A stretch of 64,000 nucleotides of DNA from DASQYE01 sp035940775 (GCA_035940775.1 DASZEN010000004.1:1-64000), one strand, 5' to 3'; counted from the first letter of the stretch, positions 1 through 7,825 are shown. The notes: generated from the letters alone by a model not told the origin. Program-made: numbers and translations.

Positions 1-616
1 TGAGGTCAAAGCCGTTGCCGAGAGTATCGACGAGGATGGGAGAGGACGGGGGCTTCAAAGTGCATTGACAGGTATCCCAATCCCACAATCCGTTAGCTGC
101 TGTACAGGCGGCCCTATCAGCCAGAGTGCATCCACCACCAGCAAGATTTTGTGGGATACAGCAATTATCAATACTTTTGTAGTAACCGTCAGGACAAGTT
201 CCGTAAACACTTGGAGGCGTCTGACATTTTCTACACTCTAATGGACAATTGATTCCCCTTATCTCTTCACGTTGAATATCATCGCAGCCTGTATATGCAT
301 AAGTGATTTTTGGTGGATTGGTTGAACATGCAATGGCCCTGTCCAGTTTTCCGCATGAGGGCACAATTTCGCACTTGCTAAAGCCACTTGCTGTAATTGA
401 TCCTGGGGTGCATGAAGTATAATTAGCGAATGAGTCCGGGGCAGTTGAGCACCATAAGGTAAAACATTTCCAGCCCTTTTCTGGATCGTTGAATTGTTCG
501 CATTTTGGTGTACCTACAGATTTTGTTATCCATTGTGCCCAAGTAGTATTTTTACCTACGAACGATGCTAATAATAAACCGAACAAAAAGACAGCAAGTC
601 GTAATTGCCGTTTCAC
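1..616 (-). CDS. Exported Cys-rich protein with EF-hand-like module (3' end cut by window edge)
   Basis: Partial gene running off the left edge; about 205 codons are visible. The GTG start at 616 follows a GGGAGGC ribosome site and shares a GTGA overlap with the stop of the upstream gene, so the two are probably translationally coupled. The product begins with a basic, hydrophobic signal-like segment (VKRQLRLAVFLFGLLLA), then a Cys-rich stretch, a CX7CX11CXC linker with WDWDTCQC, and the words PPSSPILVDTLGNGFDL. From there the other two family members in this window continue into a calcium-binding-type module with RTX/EF-hand-like repeats; that part lies outside the window. Export is inferred from the N-terminus. 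Function is unknown. The visible 3' DNA is almost identical to 7040-7124 on the other strand. Confidence 0.75.
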   Translation of the reverse strand, partial: MKRQLRLAVFLFGLLLASFVGKNTTWAQWITKSVGTPKCEQFNDPEKGWKCFTLWCSTAPDSFANYTSCTPGSITASGFSKCEIVPSCGKLDRAIACSTNPPKITYAYTGCDDIQREEIRGINCPLECRKCQTPPSVYGTCPDGYYKSIDNCCIPQNLAGGGCTLADRAACTAANGLWDWDTCQCTLKPPSSPILVDTLGNGFDL

Positions 617-1362
617 TGTTCCTGCCTCCCGTCTGAGGCATCGAACGGTTTTTCCAGTTCTTTAGCAACCCCGGCTAAGCCGCCTTTAGCTTCTTTCAAA
701 CGATTGCGGACTACTCCAACACCTGCCCGAAAACCTTCTCGCCAATCCTGCGAGACAATTAGTGGGTCAGGATCAACTATATTATCTTGTGTAATCGCAT
801 CAGTAAGAGCATTTAATCCGCCAGTAGCTAATTTTTCCCGAAACTTCTTAATGGCAGCTTTGCCTCCAGCTCGCCGACCAGCTAATCTTTCAGCAGATTT
901 AAATGAGTCATTTCCCCATGTGGAACCATCTGAAAACTCAATGAAGTCAACAGAGAGAGTGACTTCATTAATGGCATGGGTGTACTGCTCCCCGTTGTCT
1001 TTGTTGATTGATCTAGATTGATTTGGCTGAAGAAGCAAATTTAATGAAGGAAGAATAGATAGTACCGCCCCACTGGTTTCTACTCCCTCATTCGCAAACC
1101 TAATATCTTCCTTGATAGCATAGGCACGAATATGTTTATCACTCACGTTCGTAATTGTGTAACTGTATTGGGGCTTGAATGGATCAGACGGGTTTATGTA
1201 AGTCGATGATATAAGCAACGGAGACCCGGTCTGTTGCTCAACCGATATTTTAGGGGGTGGTATTTGCGTTGATGCACTGCTGGAAAAGAACCATAGTCCT
1301 AGAGATAACATACCTAAAACAAACAATCCAATGTAGGTTTTTTGCACATTAGCTCGAATCAT
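613..1362 (-). CDS. Membrane-anchored beta-domain protein, first gene of exported-protein operon
   Basis: 249 residues, ATG at 1362 after TTAGGAGGAAG. The N-terminus has one hydrophobic segment (about residues 10-30), suggesting a signal anchor. Residues about 45-150 look like an extracellular beta-sandwich (YSYTITNVSDKHIRAYAI, then FIEFSDGSTWGND). The C-terminal third is charged and probably helical. The same layout, with a matching ADGT..GD segment, occurs in the first gene of the operon at 6021, so the two look like distant paralogues. It overlaps the next gene by four bases. The transcript would start at the promoter near 1690, giving a leader of about 300 nt. No known family was recognised; an assembly or surface partner of the downstream exported protein is only a guess. 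Confidence 0.7.
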   Translation of the reverse strand: MIRANVQKTYIGLFVLGMLSLGLWFFSSSASTQIPPPKISVEQQTGSPLLISSTYINPSDPFKPQYSYTITNVSDKHIRAYAIKEDIRFANEGVETSGAVLSILPSLNLLLQPNQSRSINKDNGEQYTHAINEVTLSVDFIEFSDGSTWGNDSFKSAERLAGRRAGGKAAIKKFREKLATGGLNALTDAITQDNIVDPDPLIVSQDWREGFRAGVGVVRNRLKEAKGGLAGVAKELEKPFDASDGRQEQ

Positions 1363-1500
1363 GCCCTTCCTCCTAAATTAACTGTTAGGGCGGAATTTAC
1401 TTTGTAATGTTCTTAAAACCTATGCCTCTGGATTGTTCGGCAGTGGTATTAATCTTCTCTTGTATTGCATAGAAACCTCTCTCCGTGGCGAAAGGAACAG

Positions 1501-1515
1501 GTGAGGCTGCTTGCC
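1501..1515 (-). promoter_or_regulatory. Conserved leader motif, copy 1
   Basis: The minus strand reads GGCAAGCAGCCTCAC in the long untranslated leader of the operon starting at 1362. The identical 15-mer occurs in the leader at 5945, and shorter or longer variants lie at 46857 and 7895, each downstream of the same promoter type. About 35 nt upstream of the 15-mer are also similar between copies 1 and 2. It may be an RNA structure or a leader-peptide segment; the sequence does not decide. Confidence 0.5.
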
Positions 1516-1667
1516 ATGAACATCTTCGTGATGAGAGGCAGAGAAGCCGCAAGGGTTGTGAGTTCTTAGCCGACGCTTTGCTTACCAGTAGAGCGCTGCG
1601 CGCCATCTATCTTTCCCGCAGTTCGTTCCAAACTGGAACGAGCGACGGGGCGAGTACCATGCCCGCT

Positions 1668-1744
1668 ACGGTAGACCCCTTTGAGTGCACAGTCAACACT
1701 TATTTATTGGCGAAAATGAGGATTTATTGGCCTATTCAATGATT
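1668..1744 (-). promoter_or_regulatory. Promoter with two 20-bp tandem operator units, copy 1
   Basis: On the minus strand two 20-bp units (1744-1725, then 1724-1705) are followed by an 8-bp gap, a TTGACT -35 box (1696-1691), 17 bp, and TACCGT as the -10 (1673-1668). The promoter-proximal unit reads AATCCTCATTTTCGCCAATA. The 41 bases from the middle of the distal unit through TTGAC are identical to copy 4 on the opposite strand (ending at 7801). The position suits control of the operon beginning at 1362. Confidence 0.7.
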
Positions 1745-2066
1745 TTTTCCAGTCAGCCCTCTTTTTATAAGATTCGCCTTTATGTCAGGCGCTCCCTGAG
1801 CAAGTTCCTGGCAGGTAATATCAATTCACAAGCACTTGGCTTGGAAAAGTGATTCTTTCCTGCGCCGCAAGGCTCGGCGTTTCTCAACTGGCAAATGAAA
1901 ATTTTTATTGCAATTAACATTGCAGAGCGGTTAATCTGCACGCGCCATGAGCATTGCCTCACAGAGCATAGTAAATCTCCACGGCAAATTTTTCAGGCAC
2001 ACTAAGACCAGACCGCCCGTGACGGAATCACGACCAGCTTGCTATTATTCAGACTGAGCGATCTAC
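1745..2066. other. Intergenic region without a recognisable gene
   Basis: About 320 bp, AT-richer than most of the window, between the promoter reading left and the small exported-peptide gene. Short open frames here have no ribosome site, signal sequence or recognisable motif. I see no clear terminator or repeat. Confidence 0.5.
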
Positions 2067-2321
2067 CTAGAGCAGTGACGACAAGTTCAGCAAAAAGCCC
2101 AACGCCATCTCCGTCATCGGATTGGTTGTCGCGCCTGGCGTCTGCATGTCGCCCATGGCGGTCACGCCAGGCGCTTCTGTTACGCCCTGAGCAGTCACGC
2201 CGGGGAAGGACATTTCGCTTGTAGTGGTTACGCCGGGCGCTTGTATCACGCCAGCAAAAGTAGTGAAAGCTAGCGTTAGTGTGAGAACGGCGGCAGCGCA
2301 GACTTGTCGAATATTTTTCAC
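2067..2321 (-). CDS. Small exported peptide with APGVT-type repeats
   Basis: 84 residues from a GTG start at 2321, preceded by TAGGAG. The N-terminus is a typical signal peptide (MKNIRQVCAAAVLTLTLAF, then TTFAG). The mature part is low complexity, with recurring units such as QAPGVT, SFPGVT, EAPGVT and QTPGAT, and ends in a hydrophobic tail (MALGFLLNLSSLL). It is divergent from the TPR-AAA+ regulator gene at 2480 across about 160 bp. The function is not known. A secreted signal or surface peptide sensed through the neighbouring regulator is speculative. Confidence 0.65.
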   Translation of the reverse strand: MKNIRQVCAAAVLTLTLAFTTFAGVIQAPGVTTTSEMSFPGVTAQGVTEAPGVTAMGDMQTPGATTNPMTEMALGFLLNLSSLL

Positions 2322-2479
2322 GGTATTTTTCTCCTAATGGACGTGCAGGTTGTAGATAAGGGGTTTAACGTTTTAATGCTAGAACCGCACGAAGCGAATA
2401 CTGGCACGAAAGAACACTGTAACAAGCTAAAACAGGCTTCGCAAATTATTTTGCAAATGTGGTGAAAGGCAAACTCAGT

Positions 2480-4750
2480 ATGAACTTAACCATTCAATTA
2501 CACCGGCAGCTAGCTGATGCAAAATTCAATAATACGGAGCGCGCGAGGCTACGTTGTCAACTTGCAAAAGAACTTGAAGATTCTGGTAATTATGAGGCTG
2601 CCCGTAACGCAATGGGCGAATTATGGCACCGCATCGGCGAGCGACCTCAACTTGAGGGTCTTGATCGGCATGCGGCCGCGACAGTGTTATTACGTGCTGG
2701 CTCTCTATCGGGATGGATTGGGAGCACCATGCAAATTGAAGGCGCTCAAGAAATAGCCAAAAACTTAATTAGTGAAAGCGCCTCTATTTTTAAGGAATTG
2801 CAGGATACCGAAAAAGTAGCTGAAGCATATATTGATCTCGCAATTTGCTATTGGCGTGAAGGTGGTTTTAATGAAGCACGAACGGCACTTGGGGAGGCCC
2901 AAAGCTTAATTACAGATAAAAATAGTGAGCAAAGAGCAAGAGCTTTACTAAATAGCGCTATAGTCGAGGTCTCATCATCGCGATTAAATGAAGCTCTTCA
3001 TACTTTGAATGAGGCTGCGCCCTTATTTGCGGAGAGCCGAAGCAACGCCGCTAAAGGCAGATTCCATATCCAGGTCGCTCTAGTACTAATGGAACTGGGT
3101 ACACTGGAACGGCGCGAGGATTACATAGATAGAGCGCTGATTGAGTACGCAGCCGCAAGCTATCACTTGGAACAGGCTGGTAACACGCGGTATCGAGCTA
3201 TAGTTGAAAACAATTTAGGCTTTTTATTCTTTACCAAAAAGAAGTTCCAAGAGGCGCACGAACACCTTGACCGCGCTCGATTACTCTTTACAAGTCTCAA
3301 AGATAGTGTGCATACCGCGCAGGTGGACGATACGCGGGCTCGTGTGCTTTTGGCGCAGGGGCGGAATGCGGAGGCGGAGAAGGTTGTGCGGGGGGCGGTG
3401 CGGACGCTTGAGAAGGGTGATGAGCAGTCTTTGCTGGCGGAGGCGTTGACGAATGAGGGGGTGGCGCTGGCGCGGTTGGGGAGGTTTGAGGAGGCGCGGG
3501 TGACGCTCGAAAGGGCTTTGGAGGTGGCCGAGAGGGTTGGGGATGTTGAGAGCGCGGGGGTGGCGGCGATCACCTTGATGGAGGAGCTTGGGGGGCGGCT
3601 GACGGGCGAGGAGTTGGCTGGGGTTTATGTGCGGGCTGACGAGTTGCTCGCGAAATCCGAGCAGCAGGAGACGCTGGCGCGGTTGCGTTCCTGTGCGCGC
3701 AGGGTTCTGGAGGCGGGGCGTAGTAGTCTCGCCGGTGAGTTTGGTGCGCCGAACTTTATTTATGCGGACGAGCGGACGGGAGAGTTGTTGCGGCAGGCGC
3801 ACAGGGTGGCTGCGACGAGCGGGACTGTGTTGATTACGGGCGAGACGGGGACGGGCAAGGAATTGCTCGCGCGTTTGATGCATGAGTGGAGCGGGCGTCC
3901 GGGCAGGTTTGTGCCGATTAATTGCGGGGCGCTCAGCGAGACGCTGATCGAATCGCTGTTGTTCGGGCACCGGAAGGGAAGCTTTACGGACGCGGTGCAG
4001 GATCATGCAGGGGCCGTCAGGCAGGCCGTGGGCGGGACGCTGTTTCTGGACGAGATAGCGGAGCTGAGTTTTGGGAATCAGGGAAAACTCCTCCGGCTGA
4101 TCGAGCGCGGGGAGGTTCACGCCATCGGCGCGGACGAGCCCGAGAGGGTGGACGTGCGGATAATCGCCGCCACCAATCGCGATCTCAAAGAGCAGGTCGC
4201 GCGCAAGCAGTTTCGCGAGGACTTGCTTTACAGGCTCAACACTTTTCAGCTTGAAATCCCGCCCCTGAGTAAACGCCCGGATGATATACCGCCGCTCGCA
4301 GCACATTTCGTACAGGAGTTGCTCGAACGCCACGGGCGGCGCGTGCGCTTCACGCCCGAGTCCATAGAGGCGATGCGATGGTTGCCGCTCAGGGGCAACG
4401 TGCGCGAGCTGCGCTCGCTGATCGAGCGGACGGTGCTGACGGCCGCCGACGGGGCCGAGATTACGCGCGAGGCTGTGGAGATTCTGGCGGCGCGGCTGAC
4501 GAGCAAGGCCGCTCTGGCCGACGCCTGGGCCGGTTGCTCTCTGGAGGAGGAAGTCCTGCGCTACGAGGCGAGCCTGATTAAGCTGGCGCTCGAACAGGCG
4601 AAGGGCAGCGTGACGCGCGCCGCGCGACTTCTGGGCATCACTCACCAGCGGCTCAGCTCCATGCTTCAGGGACGGCATAAAGATTTGCTCTATGCAAAAA
4701 AACCGGCGCAGCGCCGGAAGCGAAGTATCATCACAAGGTTGCAACGCTAG
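2480..4750 (+). CDS. TPR-AAA+ (NtrC-type) transcriptional regulator with Fis-like HTH
   Basis: 756 residues from ATG 2480, which has AAAGG ten bases upstream; in-frame GTG codons at 2459 and 2462 are alternatives without a clear ribosome site. Roughly residues 1-410 are tetratricopeptide-like helical repeats. An AAA+ ATPase domain follows, with Walker A GETGTGKE, Walker B GGTLFLDEIAEL and an arginine-rich sensor region (RGNVRELRSLIERT). A Fis-type helix-turn-helix ends the protein (GSVTRAARLLGITHQRLS). There is no receiver domain. The loop that contacts sigma-54, normally GAFTGA, reads GSFTDA, so sigma-54 dependence is doubtful. Base composition changes inside the gene near 3320, from AT-rich TPR coding to strongly GC-rich, hinting at a chimeric origin. 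Confidence 0.85.
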   Translation: MNLTIQLHRQLADAKFNNTERARLRCQLAKELEDSGNYEAARNAMGELWHRIGERPQLEGLDRHAAATVLLRAGSLSGWIGSTMQIEGAQEIAKNLISESASIFKELQDTEKVAEAYIDLAICYWREGGFNEARTALGEAQSLITDKNSEQRARALLNSAIVEVSSSRLNEALHTLNEAAPLFAESRSNAAKGRFHIQVALVLMELGTLERREDYIDRALIEYAAASYHLEQAGNTRYRAIVENNLGFLFFTKKKFQEAHEHLDRARLLFTSLKDSVHTAQVDDTRARVLLAQGRNAEAEKVVRGAVRTLEKGDEQSLLAEALTNEGVALARLGRFEEARVTLERALEVAERVGDVESAGVAAITLMEELGGRLTGEELAGVYVRADELLAKSEQQETLARLRSCARRVLEAGRSSLAGEFGAPNFIYADERTGELLRQAHRVAATSGTVLITGETGTGKELLARLMHEWSGRPGRFVPINCGALSETLIESLLFGHRKGSFTDAVQDHAGAVRQAVGGTLFLDEIAELSFGNQGKLLRLIERGEVHAIGADEPERVDVRIIAATNRDLKEQVARKQFREDLLYRLNTFQLEIPPLSKRPDDIPPLAAHFVQELLERHGRRVRFTPESIEAMRWLPLRGNVRELRSLIERTVLTAADGAEITREAVEILAARLTSKAALADAWAGCSLEEEVLRYEASLIKLALEQAKGSVTRAARLLGITHQRLSSMLQGRHKDLLYAKKPAQRRKRSIITRLQR
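4696..4717 (-). terminator. Terminator-like hairpin on minus strand inside a plus-strand gene end
   Basis: On the minus strand CCGGCGCTGCGCCGG is a strong hairpin followed at once by seven T. It lies within the last codons of the TPR-AAA+ gene, so it would stop antisense transcription from the right. The hairpin also codes AQRR-type residues, so chance is possible. Confidence 0.35.
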
Positions 4751-4990
4751 CGGCCTCGCCCCGCGTGTCAAATCTTCTCTCGCGCGGCTTTCCTCGTCGC
4801 GCTAAACGGGCGAAATACGCTCCCTCTTCGCTGTGGCCCGATTCGTGCAATGGGCCACGTTGGCCCGCGCGTCTCCCAACGCGCGTTTTATACGGACAGC
4901 GGCGCTTTCCAACTACAGAGAGGGCGCTCGCGCTCGCAAAGCTCTTCATCGCGCTGTCGTTTATTCCCACTACGGATGACAGTTAACCTT

Positions 4991-5359
4991 ATGCCGCCTC
5001 TCACCATCCTCTACGCCGAAGACGACTCCTGGCTGATGCTCAACGTAAAAGAGATGCTCGAAGAAGAGGGCTGGCGTGTTGACGCCTGCGAGGACGGCCC
5101 CAGGGCGCTCGAAAAAATCGAGAGCGAGACCCCTTACGACCTGCTCCTGCTGGATAACCAACTGCCCGGAGCGTTGGGGGTCGAACTCGTGCGTCGAGCC
5201 CGAAGCCTCGCGCACAGACGACAGACGCCGATCATAATTCTCTCGGCCAGCGAGGCGGGCCGCGAGTCGCGCCTCGCCGGGGCCGATCTCTTTTTGAGAA
5301 AGACCGAAAACATCTACGAGATTGTCGAACACGTCCTGAAGTTGACCGAACGATCCTGA
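4991..5359 (+). CDS. Single-domain response regulator (receiver)
   Basis: 122 residues from ATG 4991; longer upstream frames read through non-coding sequence. The whole protein is a CheY-like receiver: acidic pair in LYAEDDSW, phospho-acceptor Asp in LLLLDNQLPG, the hydroxyl position in ILSAS, and the conserved Lys in LRKTENI. It lacks an output domain. The AraC-type DNA-binding protein 36 bp downstream has no receiver, so the two look like a split phospho-relay with separate input and output proteins. No cognate kinase is adjacent. Confidence 0.85.
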   Translation: MPPLTILYAEDDSWLMLNVKEMLEEEGWRVDACEDGPRALEKIESETPYDLLLLDNQLPGALGVELVRRARSLAHRRQTPIIILSASEAGRESRLAGADLFLRKTENIYEIVEHVLKLTERS

Positions 5360-5395
5360 CGGGCGAGGCGGTGTCGAGCGAGAGGGCGCGAACTT

Positions 5396-5731
5396 ATGGA
5401 TCATCGAGTGCAAAAGGTCTTACGCTTGATGAAAGAGGATCTGAGCCGCAAGCTCATGCCGGGCGAGCTGGCACGCGCCGTCAATCTTTCACCCGCGCAT
5501 CTGCGCTACCTGTTCAAAGCCGAGACGGGGATGTCCGTCATGCAGTATCAGAAAACGCTCAGAATGGAGGAGGCGAGGCGGCTTTTGGAGAACACCTTCC
5601 TGAGCGGGAAAGAGATTATGCTCCGGATCGGCATTACGGACGAGAGCCACTTCGTACGCGATTTCAAACAAAGCTACGGCATGACGCCCGCTCAATACAG
5701 GGCCCGCTTTCGCCCGCAGAAGCCCGAATAA
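5396..5731 (+). CDS. Small AraC-family DNA-binding protein
   Basis: 111 residues made almost entirely of the two helix-turn-helix motifs of the AraC/XylS family: LARAVNLSPAHLRYLFKAET, then GKEIMLRIGITDESHFVRDF followed by GMTPAQYRARF. There is no sensing domain. The stop lies 16 bp before the 20-bp operator unit of the promoter at 5748, and the three other copies of that promoter are in the same window. AraC proteins bind direct repeats about two helical turns apart just upstream of -35, which matches the architecture seen, so this is the best candidate regulator. That link is inference. Confidence 0.85.
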   Translation: MDHRVQKVLRLMKEDLSRKLMPGELARAVNLSPAHLRYLFKAETGMSVMQYQKTLRMEEARRLLENTFLSGKEIMLRIGITDESHFVRDFKQSYGMTPAQYRARFRPQKPE

Positions 5732-5747
5732 GCGGAATCTCGAACGA

Positions 5748-5804
5748 AATCCTCGTTTCGGCCAATATAAATTTCTTGACTTACCCGTGAAATCAATCTA
5801 CCGT
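5748..5804 (+). promoter_or_regulatory. Promoter with 20-bp operator unit, copy 2
   Basis: AATCCTCGTTTCGGCCAATA (5748-5767), 8-bp gap, TTGACT (5776-5781), 17 bp, TACCGT (5799-5804). The -10 and both spacings match copy 1 exactly. The second, distal unit expected at 5728-5747 is degenerate and overlaps the end of the AraC-type gene. It precedes the operon starting at 6021 by about 210 nt. Confidence 0.65.
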
Positions 5805-5944
5805 ACCTACATTGTCCCTTGAAACCTCGCTCCTTTTAGCTTCAAATCGGTAAAGACCGCATCGGCGCTCTGCGCTGATGTAAAGAAAGCCTCTATCTCC
5901 CAAAACCCGTCACGGCTCCTCTGCCCTCATCATGTGATGCCTAC

Positions 5945-5959
5945 GGCAAGCAGCCTCAC
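5945..5959 (+). promoter_or_regulatory. Conserved leader motif, copy 2
   Basis: GGCAAGCAGCCTCAC, identical to copy 1, lies about 140 nt after the -10 and 60 nt before the ATG at 6021. The preceding bases (CGGCTCCTCTGCCCTCATCA) also align with the copy 1 leader. Here the motif lies in a frame open into the downstream gene, so a leader-peptide reading remains possible. Confidence 0.5.
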
Positions 5960-6020
5960 AGAAATTCCTGGCCACTCATCATCAGGAATCGTTCGTCAAC
6001 CCAAGCCGCAAGGAGACGAC

Positions 6021-6566
6021 ATGAAGACCCACCTCCTCAAAAGAAAGTACCTCTTAATTTTATGCGCCGTGATTTTGGTCGCCGTATCCGTAGCCGGAGT
6101 GCTGGCCACAAGGCGCGCTCTTAAAAGAGAGCAGCAACCGCAAGCCAAAGGCGAGACCACACTCCCTTTGATTATTTCCAGAGTTAAGAACCTTGAAGTC
6201 ATCGGCGCGACGCTGGAACGCGCAGGCCAGCCGGATGCAGAAGTCGTTCTCGAAATTCAAAACAACTCGGATCTGGCCGTCACAGCCCTGGCGATTGAAT
6301 CCGGAGACGAGATCAATTCCGCAGGAACCAGCACATATAACGATGATGATGATGGCAACCCGTCGATCATTATTAAGCCGCACGGCACTATCACAGTGCG
6401 TATGCTGATTAGTAATCTGATCCCGGATACTGCTCTCAGGGTCGCCGGTGTCACCTATGCTGATGGAACCGAAGACGGTGATAAATCCGCATTGGGGACG
6501 ATACGCGGCCAACGCGCCCACGATAAGACGGAACGCGAGGCGCGGAAGGGAGCTAAAAATCCATGA
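6021..6566 (+). CDS. Membrane-anchored beta-domain protein, first gene of exported-protein operon
   Basis: 181 residues. ATG 6021 has AAGGAG seven bases upstream and starts the signal-anchor segment (KRKYLLILCAVILVAVSVAG), so I prefer it to the longer in-frame ATG at 5934. Residues about 45-150 look like an extracellular beta domain (EVVLEIQNNSDLAVTALAIE, VTYADGTEDGD), related in layout to the protein at 1362. The C-terminus is basic and charged. The stop overlaps the next start as ATGA. No named family was recognised. Pairing with an exported EF-hand-like protein in two operons suggests a joint role. Confidence 0.75.
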   Translation: MKTHLLKRKYLLILCAVILVAVSVAGVLATRRALKREQQPQAKGETTLPLIISRVKNLEVIGATLERAGQPDAEVVLEIQNNSDLAVTALAIESGDEINSAGTSTYNDDDDGNPSIIIKPHGTITVRMLISNLIPDTALRVAGVTYADGTEDGDKSALGTIRGQRAHDKTEREARKGAKNP

Positions 6567-7621
6567 AGTCGAGAATAATGATCGCGTTGTTGTTGCTTGC
6601 AAGTTGCGGCGCGTTTCTCGGCCTGCGAATAGGCAGCGTGCTCGCCCATTGCGGAGATACACAGAATCCTAACGGGAGTGATACCTTTACGGGAAGCTGC
6701 TTTCTCTGGAACTATACGGAGTTGACCAAAACCGTACACTGGAAAATCTACTGGGTGGACGGCTATGAGCGCCCCGTTGACATTACGGATAAAGGACAGT
6801 GCTGGAGTGATGCGGGGACTGACACCAGATGCTGGCCGCGATTCGATAGCCCCTACTTCTTCGAGGAATCCGGTATCAGTAAATGGAATCAGAAGACCTA
6901 CGCGGCCACAATTGCGGCAGATTACTCCTGTCGTTTTAGCACACAAGCAAAGAACAACTACCAGGGGCATATATGTCCGACATCCGGCGGGGGGTGCTCA
7001 CAGGAAGACAGGGCAGCCTGTGTGGCCGCTTATGGACAATGGGACTGGGATAACTGCCAATGCACTTTGAAGCCCCCGTCCTCTCCCATCCTCGTCGATA
7101 CTCTCGGCAACGGCTTCGACCTCACCGATGCAGGCCACGGCGTTCAATTCGACCTCGACAGTGATTCGATACCGGAAAGACTCTCCTGGACGACGGCTGA
7201 TACGGACGATGCGTGGCTCGCTCTTGACCGCAATGGCAACGGCACGGTGGATGACGGTCAGGAATTGTTCGGTAACTTCACGCCGCAATCCGTCTCGGAT
7301 AACCCTAACGGCTTTCTGGCCCTGGCCGAGTACGACAAGACCATTAACGGCGGCAACGGCGACGGCGTGATAAACAGTCGGGACTCCGTCTTCGCATCCT
7401 TGCGTCTGTGGCAGGACGCCAACCACAACGGCATTTCCGAGGAGAATGAGCTGCATGCTCCGGCATCGCTCAAGGTGGAATCGATCTCGTTCGATTACAG
7501 GGAATCAGGACGAAGGGACAGGTACGGGAATCTGTTCCGGTATCGGGCCAGGGTGAGTGACGCCGAGCACGCGCGCGTCGGACGCTGGGCCTGGGATGTC
7601 TTCCTCATCAGTGCGCCCTGA
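6563..7621 (+). CDS. Exported protein with Cys linker and RTX/EF-hand-like C-terminal module
   Basis: 352 residues. It has a signal peptide (MKSRIMIALLLLASCGAFLG), a unique N-terminal domain with several Cys and Trp, a CX7CX11CXC linker ending WDNCQC, and a C-terminal module of about 180 residues. The module carries Asp/Asn/Gly loops like calcium-binding EF-hand or RTX-associated repeats (LDRNGNGTVDDGQELFG, GNGDGVINSRDSVF, LWQDANHNGISEENEL) and ends with FRYRARV and GRWAWDVFL. It overlaps the upstream gene by ATGA. Similar modules occur in bacterial surface proteins. Calcium binding and export are inferred; the N-terminal domain presumably sets the specific role, which is unknown. Confidence 0.8.
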   Translation: MKSRIMIALLLLASCGAFLGLRIGSVLAHCGDTQNPNGSDTFTGSCFLWNYTELTKTVHWKIYWVDGYERPVDITDKGQCWSDAGTDTRCWPRFDSPYFFEESGISKWNQKTYAATIAADYSCRFSTQAKNNYQGHICPTSGGGCSQEDRAACVAAYGQWDWDNCQCTLKPPSSPILVDTLGNGFDLTDAGHGVQFDLDSDSIPERLSWTTADTDDAWLALDRNGNGTVDDGQELFGNFTPQSVSDNPNGFLALAEYDKTINGGNGDGVINSRDSVFASLRLWQDANHNGISEENELHAPASLKVESISFDYRESGRRDRYGNLFRYRARVSDAEHARVGRWAWDVFLISAP

Positions 7622-7668
7622 CAACTGAGGGCGTGTGGTTGCCGTAGCTGCTTCAACGTTAAATCCTG

Positions 7669-7712
7669 AGCCGCCCACTCGTCCATTATGGACAAGTGGG
7701 CGGCTGATTTTT
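7669..7712 (+). terminator. Intrinsic terminator after the exported-protein operon
   Basis: A long stem, AGCCGCCCACT paired with AGTGGGCGGCT and extended inward by GTCC/GGAC around a short loop, is followed by GATTTTT. It lies 50 bp after the stop at 7621 and before the next promoter. Confidence 0.85.
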
Positions 7713-7748
7713 AGAGTTCTATCTCTGAGAAGCAACGCGAATGAAGAA

Positions 7749-7825
7749 AATCCTCAAATCGGCCAATAAATCCTCATTTTCGCCAATAAATAAGTGTTGA
7801 CGCTTGGGGAAAACGGCTCTACTCT
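7749..7825 (+). promoter_or_regulatory. Promoter with two 20-bp tandem operator units, copy 4
   Basis: Two units (7749-7768 and 7769-7788), 8-bp gap, TTGACG (7797-7802), 17 bp, TACTCT (7820-7825). The first unit, AATCCTCAAATCGGCCAATA, is identical to the first unit at 46758. There is no sizeable gene downstream before the terminator at 8228; only a 35-codon ORF fits. Confidence 0.65.

Noticed and set aside
1441..1560. c-di-GMP (GEMM) riboswitch in the conserved leader
   Set aside because: GCAAGCAGCCTC superficially resembles part of GEMM, but the other conserved GEMM segments are missing.
2402..2420. Sigma-54 promoter before the AAA+ regulator
   Set aside because: TGGCACG is present, but no TTGC follows at the required spacing.
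3281..4771. 496-codon minus-strand open frame
   Set aside because: Shadow of the TPR-AAA+ gene; low-complexity Arg/Gln/Leu/Pro composition typical of antisense frames in GC-rich genes, with no motif.
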